From Phocoena phocoena (taxonomy: Eukaryota; Chordata; Mammalia; Artiodactyla; Phocoenidae): DNA of 64,000 bases. A program made the position numbers and the translations under genes. Numbering within the stretch: the stretch's first letter is position 1; each line of letters opens with the position of its first letter. The notes beneath the pieces are model-generated. The model did no database searches, was not told where the DNA came from, and saw only the letters and a program-made list of their open reading frames with translations. Below are positions 36,302-50,277 of the stretch, piece after piece. Location: assembly GCF_963924675.1 (NCBI RefSeq), contig NW_027077452.1:1426001-1490000 (forward strand). The letters are read 5' to 3'.

Positions 36302-38048
36302 GTGCAGATTTCCTTTACAGGCTTGCTTGGTTGGCCAAAAAGGGCGTATGCGTTTTTTCCTGAATATATTCAGGAAAAAACGCATACGCCCTTTTTGGCC
36401 AAGTGCATCATTGTCGACGTTCTGCCTCTTTTCCTATGCTTTCAGGGCAATTCCAGTCTACGCCCTGCATTCGTTTTCCTGAAATTCTGCCCCGCTTTCA
36501 AGTCCCCTTCGCAGGCTTACTTCAATATATTTTTGGAGGATAGCTGTCATTTATAACTCTGAAGGTTTGTGAATTACATTGCCCCTGAGCTCCTTTCTTC
36601 AACTCGCTTTCTTGTGAGCTGGGCAGAAAACCGCAGGATTGCTTCAGGCCCTAATCTGTTTCCGGCAGGGCACGCTGAGCCTTTGGTTAATTCCTCTTCC
36701 TGGTGGGAAATGAGCGTTACATTTGCCCGTGCAGACACCTATAGCTAGTCTCTCATTGGTTCTCCCTATTCCTGTTCATCTTGCACAGAAATTGCAAGCT
36801 GTGCCAAAGAGGAGGTTAAAGGCACTGACTCTCCAAGCGGGGAGAGTGTTAGTAAAGCATCTGGAATGGTGAACCCGAGGAACAGGGTACGAAAATTGAG
36901 ATGCATTTTAAATCGTTTCCCAATCACACGGTGGACCATACTGTGGGTTTCCCATGCATGTTTTAGCTGGAGGAAGAATCCCTTGAACCTGGAGAGTTGG
37001 GACCCATGGAATAGGTACCATGCAGTATGACTTCAAAGGGTCTGCATTTGCTCACCGAAACTCACCAATGCTATCAGCCTGAAGTGTCCAGCCTTATGTC
37101 TCAACCAGCTCTGGGTATAGATGTGTTAAATCCAGGTTGCATCACATGCCCTGAGTGAATTATTTAAGAATTGCTCTCTATTTCACTGTCTTTGTGTTTT
37201 GTTTTTGAAATTTATTTTGATAATGGGATTTATCGGATTTTCACTGCTGCGTTTATGCCGCTGTACACACGCTTAATTCTCTTACGGAGACATATAAATC
37301 TATGGGTTTTAAGATTCTTCCTAGTCAGGTATATTCCTAGGCGTTGAATATGTGGTGTTGAGTCCATTTCGTTGAGCAAGCAGTAGGTCTAGTCTGTTAC
37401 ATATTTGGCTTATGGAATGTTATCTGTGCTAATTTCAGTCTCTGGTTTTATGCAGCACCCCAAGGCACCTTTCCCCATAAGCAAGCACTAGTTGGTTTTC
37501 TAAATTTGAGACCCTGTTCTGTTTTGTAATTCAGTTCATGTGTAGTCAAGTTTACATTCCGTGTATTAGTGATATCTTATGATGTTTCTTTTTCTATGTG
37601 ACGTAGTTCACGTAGAATCACGGTACCTGCATCCACTCACTATGCCGCTACGGGCCTGATGACACAGATTTCATTGCTGAGTGATATTGCATTGTACGTA
37701 CGTGCCACAACTTCTTTATCCATTTTTTGCTTTCTGGGATATTTACCTGATACTGTAGACGAGCTTCTTGTGAACACAGCCGTCACAAATATTGGGGTGG
37801 CTGTCTGTTTTTGATTTTAATTTCCGTAAGCTCTAGGACCATAAGTGCAATTGCCATAGGCTGTGTTGCTTTGTTTCTTACGTGTTTCAGGAAACACCAT
37901 ACACTTCTCCAGGGTGGCTGCTGGCAATTTACATCCTGCCAATCAGCATAACAAGGCTCCCTGTTCTCCATATCCTGTCCTACCTTTCTGGATTTTACAC
38001 TTTTTTCAGATGGCCCTTTTGCCCGGGGGGCAGTGAGATTTCATTGTA
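36302..38048 (+). repeat. Satellite unit U20 (1,747 bp)
   Basis: m0 F, m1 C, m2 atg. The palindrome is perfect. Shares TTACATTGCCCC near +275 only with U23. Confidence 0.98.
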
Positions 38049-39795
38049 GTGCAGATTTCCTTTACAGGCTTGCTTGGTTGGCCAAAAAGGGCGTATGCGT
38101 TTTTTCCTGAATTTATTCAGGAAAAAACGCATACGCCCTTTTTGGCCAAGTGCATCATTGTCGACGTTCTGCCTCTTTTCCTATGCTTTCAGGGCAATTC
38201 CAGTCTACCCCCTGCAATCGTTTTCCTGAAATTCTGCCCCTCTTTCAAGTCCCCTTCGCAGGCTTACTTCAATATACTTTTGGAAGGTAGCTGTCATTTA
38301 TAACTCTGCAGGTTTGTGAAATACAGTGCCCCTGAGCTCCTTTCTTCAACTCGCTTTCTTGTGAGCTGGGCTCAAAACCGCAGGATTGCTTCAGGCACTA
38401 ATCTGTTTCCAGCAGGGCACGCTGAGCCTTTGGTTAATTCCTCTTCCTGGTGGGAAATGAGCGTTACATTTGCCCGTGCAGACACCTACAGCTAGTCTCT
38501 CAGTGGTTCTCCCTATTCCTGTTCATCTTGCACAGAAATTGCAAGCTGTGCCAAAGAGGAGGTTAAAGGCACTGACTCTCCAAGCGGGGAGAGTGTTAGT
38601 AAAGCATCTGGAATGGTGAACCCGAGGACCAGGATACAAAAACTGAGATGCATTTTAAATCGTTTCCCAATCACACGGTGGACGATACTCTGGGTTTCCC
38701 ATGCATGTTTTAGCTGGAGGAAGAATCCCTTGAATCTGGAGAGTTGGGACCCATGGAATGGGTACCATGCAGTATGACTTCAAAGGGTCTGCATTTGCTC
38801 ACTGAAACTCACCAATGCTATCAGCCTGAAGTGTCCAGCCTTATGTCTCAACCAGCTCTGGGTGTAGATGTGGTCAATCACGGTTGCATCACATGCCCTG
38901 AGTGAATTATTTAAGAATTGCTCCCTATTTCACTGTCTTTGTGTTTTGGTTTCGAAATTTATTTGGATAATGGGATTTATCGGATTTTCACTGCTGCGTT
39001 TCGGCCGCTGTACACACGCTTGATTGTCTTATGGAGACATATATATCCATGGGTTTTAAGATTCTTCCTAGTCAGGTATATTCCTAGACGTTGAATATGT
39101 CGTGTTGAGTCCATTTCGTTGAGCAAGGAGTAGGTCTTGTCTATTACATATTTGGCTTATGGAAAGTTATCTGTGCTAATTTCAGTCTCTGGTTTTATGC
39201 AGCACCCCAAGGCACCTTTCCCCATAAGCAAGCACTAGTTGGTTTTCTAAATTTGAGACCCTGTTCTGTTTTGTAATTCAGTTCATGTGTAGTCAAGTTT
39301 ACATTCCGTGTATTAGTGATATCTTATGATGTTTCTTTTTCTGTGTGACGTAGTTCACGTAGAATCACCGTACCTGCATCCACTCACTATGCCGCTACGG
39401 GCCTGATGACACAGATTTCATTGCTGAGTGATATTGCATTGCACGTACGTGCCACAACTTCTTTATCCATTTTTTGCTTTCTGGGATATTTACCTGTTAC
39501 GGTAGACGAGCTTCTTGGGAACACAGCCGTCCCAAACTTTCGGGTGGCTCTCTGTTTTTGATTTTAATTTCCCTAAGCAATAGGACCATAAGTGCAATTG
39601 CCATTGGCTGTGTTGCTTTATTTCTTACGTGTTTCAGGAAACACCATACACTTCTCCAGGGTGGCTGTTCACAATTTACATCCTGCCAATCAGCATAACA
39701 ATGCTCCCTGTTCTCCATATCCTGTCCTACGTTTCTGGATTTTACACTTTCTTCAGATGGCCCTTTTGCCCGGGGGGCAGTGAGATTTCATTGTA
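38049..39795 (+). repeat. Satellite unit U21 (1,747 bp)
   Basis: m0 G, m1 B, m2 cgg. The palindrome is perfect except for the central base (GAATTTATTC). Confidence 0.98.
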
Positions 39796-41542
39796 GTGCA
39801 GATTTCATTTACAGGCTTGCTTGGTTGGCCAAAAAGGGCGTATGCGTTTTTTCCTGAATATATTCAGGAAAAAACGCATACGCCCTTTTTGGCCAAGTGC
39901 ATCATTGTCGACGTTGTGCCTCTTTTCTTATGCTTTCAGGGCAATTCCAGTTTACCCCCTGCAATCGTTTTCCTGAAATTCTGCCCCGCTTTCAAGTCCC
40001 CTTCGCAGGCTTACTTCAATATACTTTTGGAAGATAGCTGTCATTTATAACTCTGCAGGATTGTGAATTACAGTGCCCCTGAGCTCCTTTCTTCAACTCG
40101 CTTTCTTGTGAGCTGGGCACAAAACCGCAGGATTGCTTCAGGCACTAATCTGTTTTCAGCAGGGCACGCTGAGCCTTTGGTTAATTCCTCTTCCTGGTGG
40201 GAAATGAGCGTTACATTTGCCCGTGCAGACACCTACACCTAGTCTCTCATTGGTTCTCCCTATTCCTGTTCCTCTTGCACAGAAATTGCAAGCTGTGCCA
40301 AAGAGGAGGTTAAAGGCACTGACTCTCCAAGCGGGGAGAGTGTTAGTAAAGCATCTGGAATGGTGAACCCGAGGACCAGGATACGAAAACTGAGATGCAT
40401 TTTAAATCGTTTCCCAATCACACGGTGGACGATACTCTGGGTTTCCCATGCATGTTTTAGCTGGAGGAAGAATCCCTTGAACCTGGAGAGTTGGGACCCA
40501 TGGAATGGGTACCATGCAGTATGACTTCAAAGGGTCTGCATTTGCTCACCGAACCTCACCAATGCTATCAGCCTGAAGTGTCCAGCCTTATGTCTCAACC
40601 AGCTCTGGGTGTAGATGTGGTCATTCCCGGTTGGATCACATGCCCTGAGTGGATTATTTAAGAATTGCTCTCTATTTCACTGTCTTTGTGTTTTGTTTTC
40701 GAAATTTATTTGGATAATGGGATTTATCGGATTTTCACTGCTGCGTTTCGGCCGCTGTACACACGCTTGATTCTCTTACGGAGACATATATATCCATGGG
40801 TTTTAAGATTCTTCCTAGTCAGGTATATTCCTAGCCGTTGAATATGTGGTGTTGGGTCCATTTCGTTGAGCAAGGAGTAGGTCTAGTCTGTTACATATTT
40901 GGCTTATGGAATGTTATCTGTGCTAATTTCAGTCTCTGGTTTTATGCAGCACCCCAAGGCACCTTTCCCCATAAGCAAGCACTAGTTGGTTTTCTAAGTT
41001 TGAGACCCTGTTCTGTTTTGTAATTCAGTTCATGTGTAGTCAAGTTTACATTCCGTGTATTAGTGATAACTTATGATGTTTCTTTTTCAGTGTGACGTAG
41101 TTCACGTAGAATCACCGTACCTGCATCCACTCACTATGCCGCTACGGGCCTGATGACACAGATTTCATTGCTGAGTGATATTGCATTGTACGTACGTGCC
41201 ACAACTTCTTTATCCATTTTTTGCTTTCTGGGATATTTACCTGATACTGTAGACGAGCTTCTTGTGAACACAGCCGTCACAAATATTGGGGTGGCTGTCT
41301 GTTTTTGATTTTAATTTCCGTAAGCTCTAGGACCATAAGTGCAATTGCCATAGGCTGTGTTGCTTTGTTTCTTACGTGTTTCAGGAAACACCATACACTT
41401 CTCCAGGGTGGCTGCTGGCAATTTACATCCTGCCAATCAGCATAACAAGGCTCCCTGTTCTCCATATCCTGTCCTACCTTTCTGGATTTTACACTTTTTT
41501 CAGATGGCCCTTTTGCCCGGGGGGCAGTGAGACTTCATTGTA
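39796..41542 (+). repeat. Satellite unit U22 (1,747 bp)
   Basis: m0 D, m1 A, m2 cgg. The palindrome is perfect. Carries GCAGGATTGTG. Confidence 0.98.
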
Positions 41543-43289
41543 GTGCAGATTTCCTTTACAGGCTTGCTTGGTTGGCCAAAAAGGGCGTATGCGTTTTTTC
41601 CTGAATATATTCAGGAAAAAACGCATACGCCCTTTTTGGCCAAGTGCATCATTGTCGACGTTCTGCCTCTTTTCCTATGCTTTCAGGGCAATTCCAGTCT
41701 AGCCCCTGCAATCGTTTTCCTGAAATTCTGCCCCGCTTTCAAGTCCCCTTCGCAGGCTTACTTCAATATATTTTTGGAGGATAGCTGTCATTTATAACTC
41801 TGCAGGTTTGTGAATTACATTGCCCCTGAGCTCCTTTCTTCAACTCGCTTTCTTGTGAGCTGGGCACAAAACCGCAGGATTGCTTCAGGCCCTAATCTGT
41901 TTCCGGCAGGGCACGCTGAGCCTTTGGTTAATTCCTCTTCCTGGTGGGAAATGAGCGTTACATTTGCCCGTGCAGACACCTATAGCTAGTCTCTCATTGG
42001 TTCTCCCTATTCCTGTTCATCTTGCACAGAAATTGCAAGCTGTGCCAAAGAGGAGGTTAAAGGCACTGACTCTCCAAGCGGGGAGAGTGTTAGTAAAGCA
42101 TCTGGAATGGTGAACCCGAGGAACAGGGTACGAAAACTGAGATGCATTTTAAATCGTTTCCCAATCACACGGTGGACCATACTGTGGGTTTCCCATGCAT
42201 GTTTTAGCTGGAGGAAGAATCCCTTGAACCTGGAGAGTTGGGACCCATGCAATAGGTACCATGCAGTATGACTTCAAAGGGTCTGCATTTGCTCACCGAA
42301 ACTCACCAATGCTATCAGCCTGAAGTGTCCAGCCTTATGTCTCAACCAGCTCTGGGTGTAGATGTGTTAAATCCAGGTTGCATCACATGCCCTGAGTGAA
42401 TTATTTTAGAATTGCTCTCTATTTCACTGTCTTTGTGTTTTGTTTTTGAAATTTATTTTGATAATGGGATTTATCGGATTTTCACTGCTGCGTTTATGCC
42501 GCTGTACACACGCTTAATTCTCTTACGGAGACATATAAATCCATGGGTTTTAAGATTCTTCCTAGTCAGGTATATTCCTAGGCGTTGAATATGTGGTGTT
42601 GAGTCCATTTCGTTGAGCAAGGAGTAGGTCTAGTCTGTTACATATTTGGCTTATGGAATGTTATCTGTGCTAATTTCAGTCTCTGGTTTTATGCAGCACC
42701 CCAAGGCACCTTTCCCCATAAGCAAGCACTAGTTGGTTTTCTAAATTTGAGACCCTGTTCTGTTTTGTAATTCAGTTCATGTGTAGTCAAGTTTACATTC
42801 CGTGTATTAGTGATATCTTATGATGTTTCTTTTTCTGTGTGACGTAGTTCACGTAGAATCACCGTACCTGCATCCACTCACTATGCCGCTACGGGCCCGA
42901 TGACACAGATTTCATTGCTGAGTGATATTGCATTGCACGTACGTGCCACAACTTCTTTATCCATTTTTTGCTTTCTGGGATATTTACCTGGTACTGTAGA
43001 CGAGCTTCTTGGGAACACAGCCGTCCCAAACTTTGGGGTGGCTCTCTGTTTTTGATTTTAATTTCCCTAAGCAATAGGACCATAAGTGCAATTGCCATAG
43101 GCTGTGTTGCTTTATTTCTTACGTGTTTCAGGAAACACCATACACTTCTCCAGGGTGGCTGTTCACAATTTACATCCTGCCAATCAGCATAACAAGGCTC
43201 CCTGTTCTCCATATCCTGTCCTACGTTTCTGGATTTTACACTTTCTTCAGATGGCCCTTTTGCCCGGGGGGCAGTGAGATTTCATTGTA
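41543..43289 (+). repeat. Satellite unit U23 (1,747 bp)
   Basis: m0 F, m1 C, m2 atg. The palindrome is perfect. Shares TTACATTGCCCC with U20, three units earlier. Confidence 0.98.
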
Positions 43290-45036
43290 GTGCAGATTTC
43301 CTTTACAGGCTTGCTTGGTTGGCCAAAAAGGGCGTATGCGTTTTTTCCTGAATATATTCAGGAAAAAACGCATACGCCCTTTTTGGCCAAGTGCATCATT
43401 GTCGACGTTGTGCCTCTTTTCCTATGCTTTCAGGGCAATTCCAGTCTACCCCCTGCAATCGTTTTCCTGAAATTCTGCCCCTCTTTCAAGTCCCCTTCGC
43501 AGGCTTACTTCAATATACTTTTGGAAGATAGCTGTCATTTATAACTCTGCAGGATTGTGAATTACAGTGCCCCTGAGCTCCTTTCTTCAACTCGCTTTCT
43601 TGTGAGCTGGGCACAAAACCGCAGGATTGCTTCAGGCACTAATCTGTTTCCAGCAGGGCACGCTGAGCCTTTGGTTAATTCCTCTTCCTGGTGGGAAATG
43701 AGCGTTACATTTGCCCGTGCAGACACCTACAGCTAGTCTCTCATTGGTTCTCCCTATTCTTGTTCCTCTTGCACAGAAATTGCAAGCTGTGCCAAAGAGG
43801 AGGTTAAAGGCAATGACTCTCCAAGCGGGGAGAGTGTTAGTAAAGCATCTGGAATGGTGAACCCGAGGACCAGGATACGAAAACTGAGATGCATTTTAAA
43901 TCGTTTCCCAATCACACGGTGGACGATACTCTGGCTTTCCCATGCATGTTTTAGCTGGAGGAAGAATCCCTTGAACCTGGAGAGTTGGGACCCATGGAAT
44001 GGGTACCATGCAGTATGACTTCAAAGGGTCTGCATTTGCTCACCGAAACTCATCAATGCTATCAGCCTGAAGTGTCCAGCCTTATGTCTCAACCAGCTCT
44101 GGGTGTAGATGTGGTCATTCCCGGTTGCATCACATGCCCTGAGTGAATTATTTAAGAATTGCTCTCTATTTCACTGTCTTTGTGTTTTGTTTTCGAAATT
44201 TATTTGGATAATGGGATTTATCGGATTTTCACTGCTGCGTTTCGGCCGCTGTACACACGCTTGATTCTCTTACGGAGACATATATATCCATGGGTTTTAA
44301 GATTCTTCCTAGTCAGGTATATTCCTAGGCGTTGAATATGTGGTGTTGGGTCCATTTCGTTGAGCAAGGAGTAGGTCTAGTCTGTTACATATTTGGCTTA
44401 TGGAATGTTATCTGTGCTAATTTCAGTCTCTGGTTTTATGCAGCACCCCAAGGCACCTTTCCCCATAAGCAAGCACTAGTTGGTTTTCTAAATTTGAGAC
44501 CCTGTTCTGTTTTGTAATTCAGTTCATGTGTAGTCAAGTTTACATTCCGTGTATTAGTGATATCTTATGATGTTTCTTTTTCTGTGTGACGTAGTTCACG
44601 TAGAATCACCGTACCTGCATCCACTCACTATGCCGCTACGGGCCTGATGACACAGATTTCATTGCTGAGTGATATTGCATTGTACGTACGTGCCACAACT
44701 TCTTTATCCATTTTTTGCTTTCTGGGATATTTACCTGATACTGTAGACGAGCTTCTTGTGAACACAGCCGTCACAAATATTGGGGTGGCTGTCTGTTTTT
44801 GATTTTAATTTCCGTAAGCTCTAGGACCATAAGTGCAATTGCCATAGGCTGTGTTGCTTTGTTTCTTACGTGTTTCAGGAAACACCATACACTTCTCCAG
44901 GGTGGCTGCTGGCAATTTACATCCTGCCAATCAACATAACAAGGCTCCCTGTTCTCCATATCCTGTCCTACCTTTCTGGATTTTACACTTTTTTCAGATG
45001 GCCCTTTTGCCCGGGGGGCAGTGAGATTTCATTGTA
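43290..45036 (+). repeat. Satellite unit U24 (1,747 bp)
   Basis: m0 D, m1 A, m2 cgg. The palindrome is perfect. Carries GCAGGATTGTG and GGCAATGACTCTCC. Confidence 0.98.
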
Positions 45037-46783
45037 GTGCAGATTTCCTTTACAGGCTTGCTTGGTTGGCCAAAAAGGGCGTATGCGTTTTTTCCTGAAT
45101 ATATTCAGGAAAAAACGCATACGCCCTTTTTGGCCAAGTGCATCATTGTTGACGTTGTGCCTCTTTTCCTATGCTTTCAGGGCAATTCCAGTCTACCCCC
45201 TGCAATCGTTTTCCTGAAATTCTGCCCCTCTTTCAAGTCCCCTTCGCAGGCTTACTTCAATATACTTTTGGAAGGTAGCTGTCATTTATAACTCTGCAGG
45301 TTTGTGAAATACAGTGCCCCTGAGCTTCTTTCTTCAACTCGCTTTCTTGTGAGCTGGGCTCAAAACCGCAGGATTGCTTCAGGCACTAATCTGTTTCCAG
45401 CAGGGCACGCTGAGCCTTTGGTTAATTCCTCTTCCTGGTGGGAAATGAGCGTTACATTTGCCCGTGCAGACACCTACAGCTAGTCTCTCATTGGTTCTCC
45501 CTATTCTTGTTCCTCTTGCACAGAAATTGCAAGCTGTGCCAAAGAGGAGGTTAAAGGCAATGACTCTCCAAGCGGGGAGAGTGTTAGTAAAGCATCTGGA
45601 ATGGTGAACCCGAGGACCAGGATACGAAAACTGAGATGCATTTTAAATCGTTTCCCAATCACACGGTGGACGATACTCTGGGTTTCCCATGCATGTTTTA
45701 GCTGGAGGAAGAATCCCTTGAACCTGGAGAGTTGGGACCCATGGAATGGGTACCATGCAGTATGACTTCAAAGGGTCTGCATTTGCTCACCGAAACTCAC
45801 CAATGCTATCAGCCTGAAGTGTCCAGCCTTATGTCTCAACCAGCTCTGGGTGTAGATGTGGTCATTCCCGGTTGCATCACATGCCCTGAGTGAATTATTT
45901 AAGAATTGCTCTCTATTTCACTGTCTTTGTGTTTTGTTTTCGAAATTTATTTGGATAATGGGATTTATCGGATTTTCACTGCTGCGTTTCGGCCGCTGTA
46001 CACACGCTTGATTCTCTTACGGAGACATATATATCCATGGGTTTTAAGATTCTTCCTAGTCAGGTATATTCCTAGGCGTTGAATATGTCGTGTTGGGTCC
46101 ATTTCGTTGAGCAAGGAGTAGGTCTAGTCTGTTACATATTTGGCTTATGGAATATTATCTGTGCTAATTTCAGTCTCTGGTTTTATGCAGCACCCCAAGG
46201 CACCTTTCCCCATAAGCAAGCACTAGTTGGTTTTCTAAATTTGAGACACTGTTCTGTTTTGTAATTCAGTTCATGTGTAGTCAAGTTTACATTCCGTGTA
46301 TTAGTGATATCTTATGATGTTTCTTTTTCTGTGTGACGTAGTTCACGTAGAATCACCGTACCTGCATCCACTCACTATGCCGCTACGGGCCTGATGACAC
46401 AGATTTCATTGCTGAGTGATATTGCATTGTACGTACGTGCCACAACTTCTTTATCCATTTTTTGCTTTCTGGGATATTTACCTGATACTGTAGACGAGCT
46501 TCTTGTGAACACAGCCGTCACAAATATTGGGGTGGCTGTCTGTTTTTGATTTTAATTTCCGTAAGCTCTAGGACCATAAGTGCAATTGCCATAGGCTGTG
46601 TTGCTTTGTTTCTTACGTGTTTCAGGAAACACCATACACTTCTCCAGGGTGGCTGCTGGCAATTTACATCCTGCCAATCAGCAAAACAAGGCTCCCTGTT
46701 CTCCATATCCTGTCCTACCTTTCTGGATTTTACACTTTTTTCAGATGGCCCTTTTGCCCGGGGGGCAGTGAGATTTCATTGTA
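45037..46783 (+). repeat. Satellite unit U25 (1,747 bp)
   Basis: m0 G, m1 A, m2 cgg. The palindrome is perfect. Shares GGCAATGACTCTCC with U24. Confidence 0.98.
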
Positions 46784-48530
46784 GTGCAGATTTCCTTTAC
46801 AGGCTTGCTTGGTTGGCCAAAAAGGGCGTATGCGTTTTTTCCTGAATATATTCAGGAAAAAACGCATACGCCCTTTTTGGCCAAGTGCATCATTGTCGAC
46901 GTTGTGCCTCTTTTCCTATGCTTTCAGGGCAATTCCAGTCTACCCCCTGCAATCGTTTTCCTGAAATTCTGCCCCTCTTTCAAGTCCCCTTCGCAGGCTT
47001 ACTTCAATATACTTTTGGAAGGTAGCTGTCATTTATAACTCTGCAGGTTTGTGAAATACAGTGCCCCTGAGCTCCTTTCTTCAACTCGCTTTCTTGTGAG
47101 CTGGGCTCAAAACCGCAGGATTGCTTCAGGCACTAATCTGTTTCCAGCAGGGCACGCTGAGCCTTTGGTTAATTCCTCTTCCTGGTGGGAAATGAGCGTT
47201 ACATTTGCCCGTGCAGACACCTACAGCTAGTCTCTCAGTGGTTCTCCCTATTCCTGTTCATCTTGCACAGAAATTGCAAGCTGTGCCGAAGAGGAGGTTA
47301 AAGGCACTGACTCTCCAAGCGGGGAGAGTGTTAGTAAAGCATCTGGAATGGTGAACCCGAGGACCAGGATACGAAAACTGAGATGCATTTTAAATCGTTT
47401 CCCAATCACACGGTGGACGATACTCTGGGTTTCCCATGCATGTTTTAGCTGGAGGAAGAATCCCTTGAACCTGGAGAGTTGGGACCCATGGAATGGGTAC
47501 CATGCAGTATGACTTCAAAGGGTCTGCATTTGCTCACCGAAACTCACCAATGCTATCAGCCTGAAGTGTCCAGCCTTATGTCTCAACCAGCTCTGGGTGT
47601 AGATGTGTTAAATCCAGGTTGCATCACATGCCCTGAGTGAATTATTTAAGAATTGCTCTCTATTTCACTGTCTTTGTGTTTTGTTTTTGAAATTTATTTT
47701 GATAATGGGATTTATCGGATTTTCACTGCTGCGTTTATGCCGCTGTACACACGCTTAATTCTCTTACGGAGACATATAAATCCATGGGTTTTAAGATTCT
47801 TCCTAGTCAGGTATATTCCTAGGCGTTGAATATGTGGTGTTGAGTCCATTTCGTTGAGCAAGGAGTAGGTCTTGTCTATTACATATTTGGCTCATGGAAT
47901 GTTATCTGTGCTAATTTCAGTCTCTGGTTTTATGCAGCACCCCAAGGCACCTTTCCCCATAAGCAAGCACTAGTTGGTTTTCTAAATTTGAGACCCTGTT
48001 CTGTTTTGTAATTCAGTTCATGTGTAGTCAAGTTTACATTCCGTGTATTAGTGATATCTTCTGATGTTTCTTTTTCTGTGTGACGTAGTTCACGTAGAAT
48101 CACCGTACCTGCATCCGCTCACTATGCCGCTATGGGCCTGATGACACAGATTTCATTGCTGAGTGATATTGCATTGCACGTACGTGCCACAACTTCTTTA
48201 TCCATTTTTTGCTTTCTGGAATATTTACCTGGTACTGTAGACGAGCTTCTTGGGAACACAGCCGTCCCAAACTTTGGGGTGGCTGTCTGTTTTTGATTTT
48301 AATTTCCGTAAGCTCTAGGACCATAAGTGCAATTGCCATAGGCTGTGTTGCTTTGTTTCTTACGTGTTTCAGGAAACACCATACACTTCTCCAGGGTGGC
48401 TGCTGGCAATTTACATCCTGCCAATCAGCATAACAAGGCTCCCTGTTCTCCATATCCTGTCCTACCTTTCTGGATTTTACACTTTTTTCAGATGGTCCTT
48501 TTGCCCGGGGGGCAGTGAGATTTCATTGTA
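46784..48530 (+). repeat. Satellite unit U26 (1,747 bp)
   Basis: m0 G, m1 C, m2 atg. The palindrome is perfect. Confidence 0.98.
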
Positions 48531-50277
48531 GTGCAGATTTCCTTTACAGGCTTGCTTGGTTGGCCAAAAAGGGCGTATGCGTTTTTTCCTGAATTTATTC
48601 AGGAAAAAACGCATACGCCCTTTTTGGCCAAGTGCATCATTGTCGACGTTGTGCCTCTTTTCCTATGCTTTCAGGGCAATTCCAGTCTACCCCCTGCAAT
48701 CGTTTTCCTGAAATTCTGCCCCGCTTTCAAGTCCCCTTCGCAGGCTTACTTCAATATACTTTTGGAAGGTAGCTGTCATTTATAACTCTGCAGGTTTGTG
48801 AAATACAGTGCCCCTGAGCTCCTTTCTTCAACTCGCTTTCTTGTGAGCTGGGCTCAAAACCGCAGGATTGCTTCAGGCACTAATCTGTTTCCAGCAGGGC
48901 ACGCTGAGCCTTTGTTTAATTCCTCTTCCTGGTGGGAAATGAGCGTTACATTTGCCCGTGCAGACACCTACAGCTAGTCTCTCATTGGTTCTCCCTATTC
49001 CTGTTCATCTTGCACAGAAATTGCAAGCTGTGCCAAAGAGGCGGTTAAAGGCACTGACTCTCCAAGCGGGGAGAGTGTTAGTAAAGCATCTGGAATGGTG
49101 AACCCGAGGACCAGGATACGAAAACTGAGATGCATTTTAAATCGTTTCCCAATCACACGGTGGACGATATTCTGGGTTTCCCATGCATGTTTTAGCTGGA
49201 GGAAGAATCCCTTGAACCTGGAGAGTTGGGACCCATGGAATGGGTACCATGCAGTATGACTTCAAAGGGTCTGCATTTGCTCACCGAAACTCACCAATGC
49301 TATCAGCCTGAAGTGTCCAGCCTTATGTCTCAACCAGCTCTGGGTGTAGATGTGGTCAATCACGGTTGCATCACATGTCCTGAGTGAATTATTTAAGAAT
49401 TGCTCCCTATTTCACTGTCTTTGTGTTTTGGTTTCGAAATTTATTTGGATAATGGGATTTATCGGATTTTCACTGCTGCGTTTCGGCCGCTGTACACACG
49501 CTTGATTCTCTTACGGAGACATATAAATCCATGGGTTTTAAGATTCTTCCTAGTCAGGTATATTCCTAGGCGTTGAATATGTGGTGTTGAGTCCATTTCG
49601 TTGAGCAAGGAGTAGGTCTTGTCTATTACATATTTGGCTTATGGAAAGTTATGTGTGCTAATTTCAGTCTCTGGTTTTATGCAGCACCCCAAGGCACCTT
49701 TCCCCATAAGCAAGCACTAGTTTGTTTTCTAAATTTGAGACCCTGTTCTGTTTTGTAATTCAGTACATGTGTAGTCAAGTTTACATTCCGTGTATTAGTG
49801 ATATCTTATGATGTTTCTTTTTCTGTGTGACGTAGTTCACGTAGAATCACCGTACCTGCATCCACTCACTATGCCGCTACGGGCCTGATGACACAGATTT
49901 CATTGCTGAGTGATATTGCATTGCACGTACGTGCCACAACTTCTTTATCCATTTTTTGCTTTCTGGGATATTTACCTGGTACTGTAGACGAGCTTCTTGG
50001 GAACACAGCCGTCCCAAACTTTGGGGTGGCCTTCTGTTTTTGATTTTAATTTCCGTAAGCTCTAGGACCATAAGTGCAATTGCCATAGGCTGTGTTGCTT
50101 TGTTTCTTACGTGTTTCAGGAAACACCATACACTTCTCCAGGGTGGCTGCTGGCAATTTACATCCTGGCAATCAGCATAACAAGGCTCCCTGTTCTCCAT
50201 ATCCTGTCCTACCTTTCTGGATTTTACACTTTTTTCAGATGGCCCTTTTGCCCGGGGGGCAGTGAGATTTCATTGTA
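48531..50277 (+). repeat. Satellite unit U27 (1,747 bp)
   Basis: m0 G, m1 B, m2 cgg. The palindrome has the central T variant only. Confidence 0.98.
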
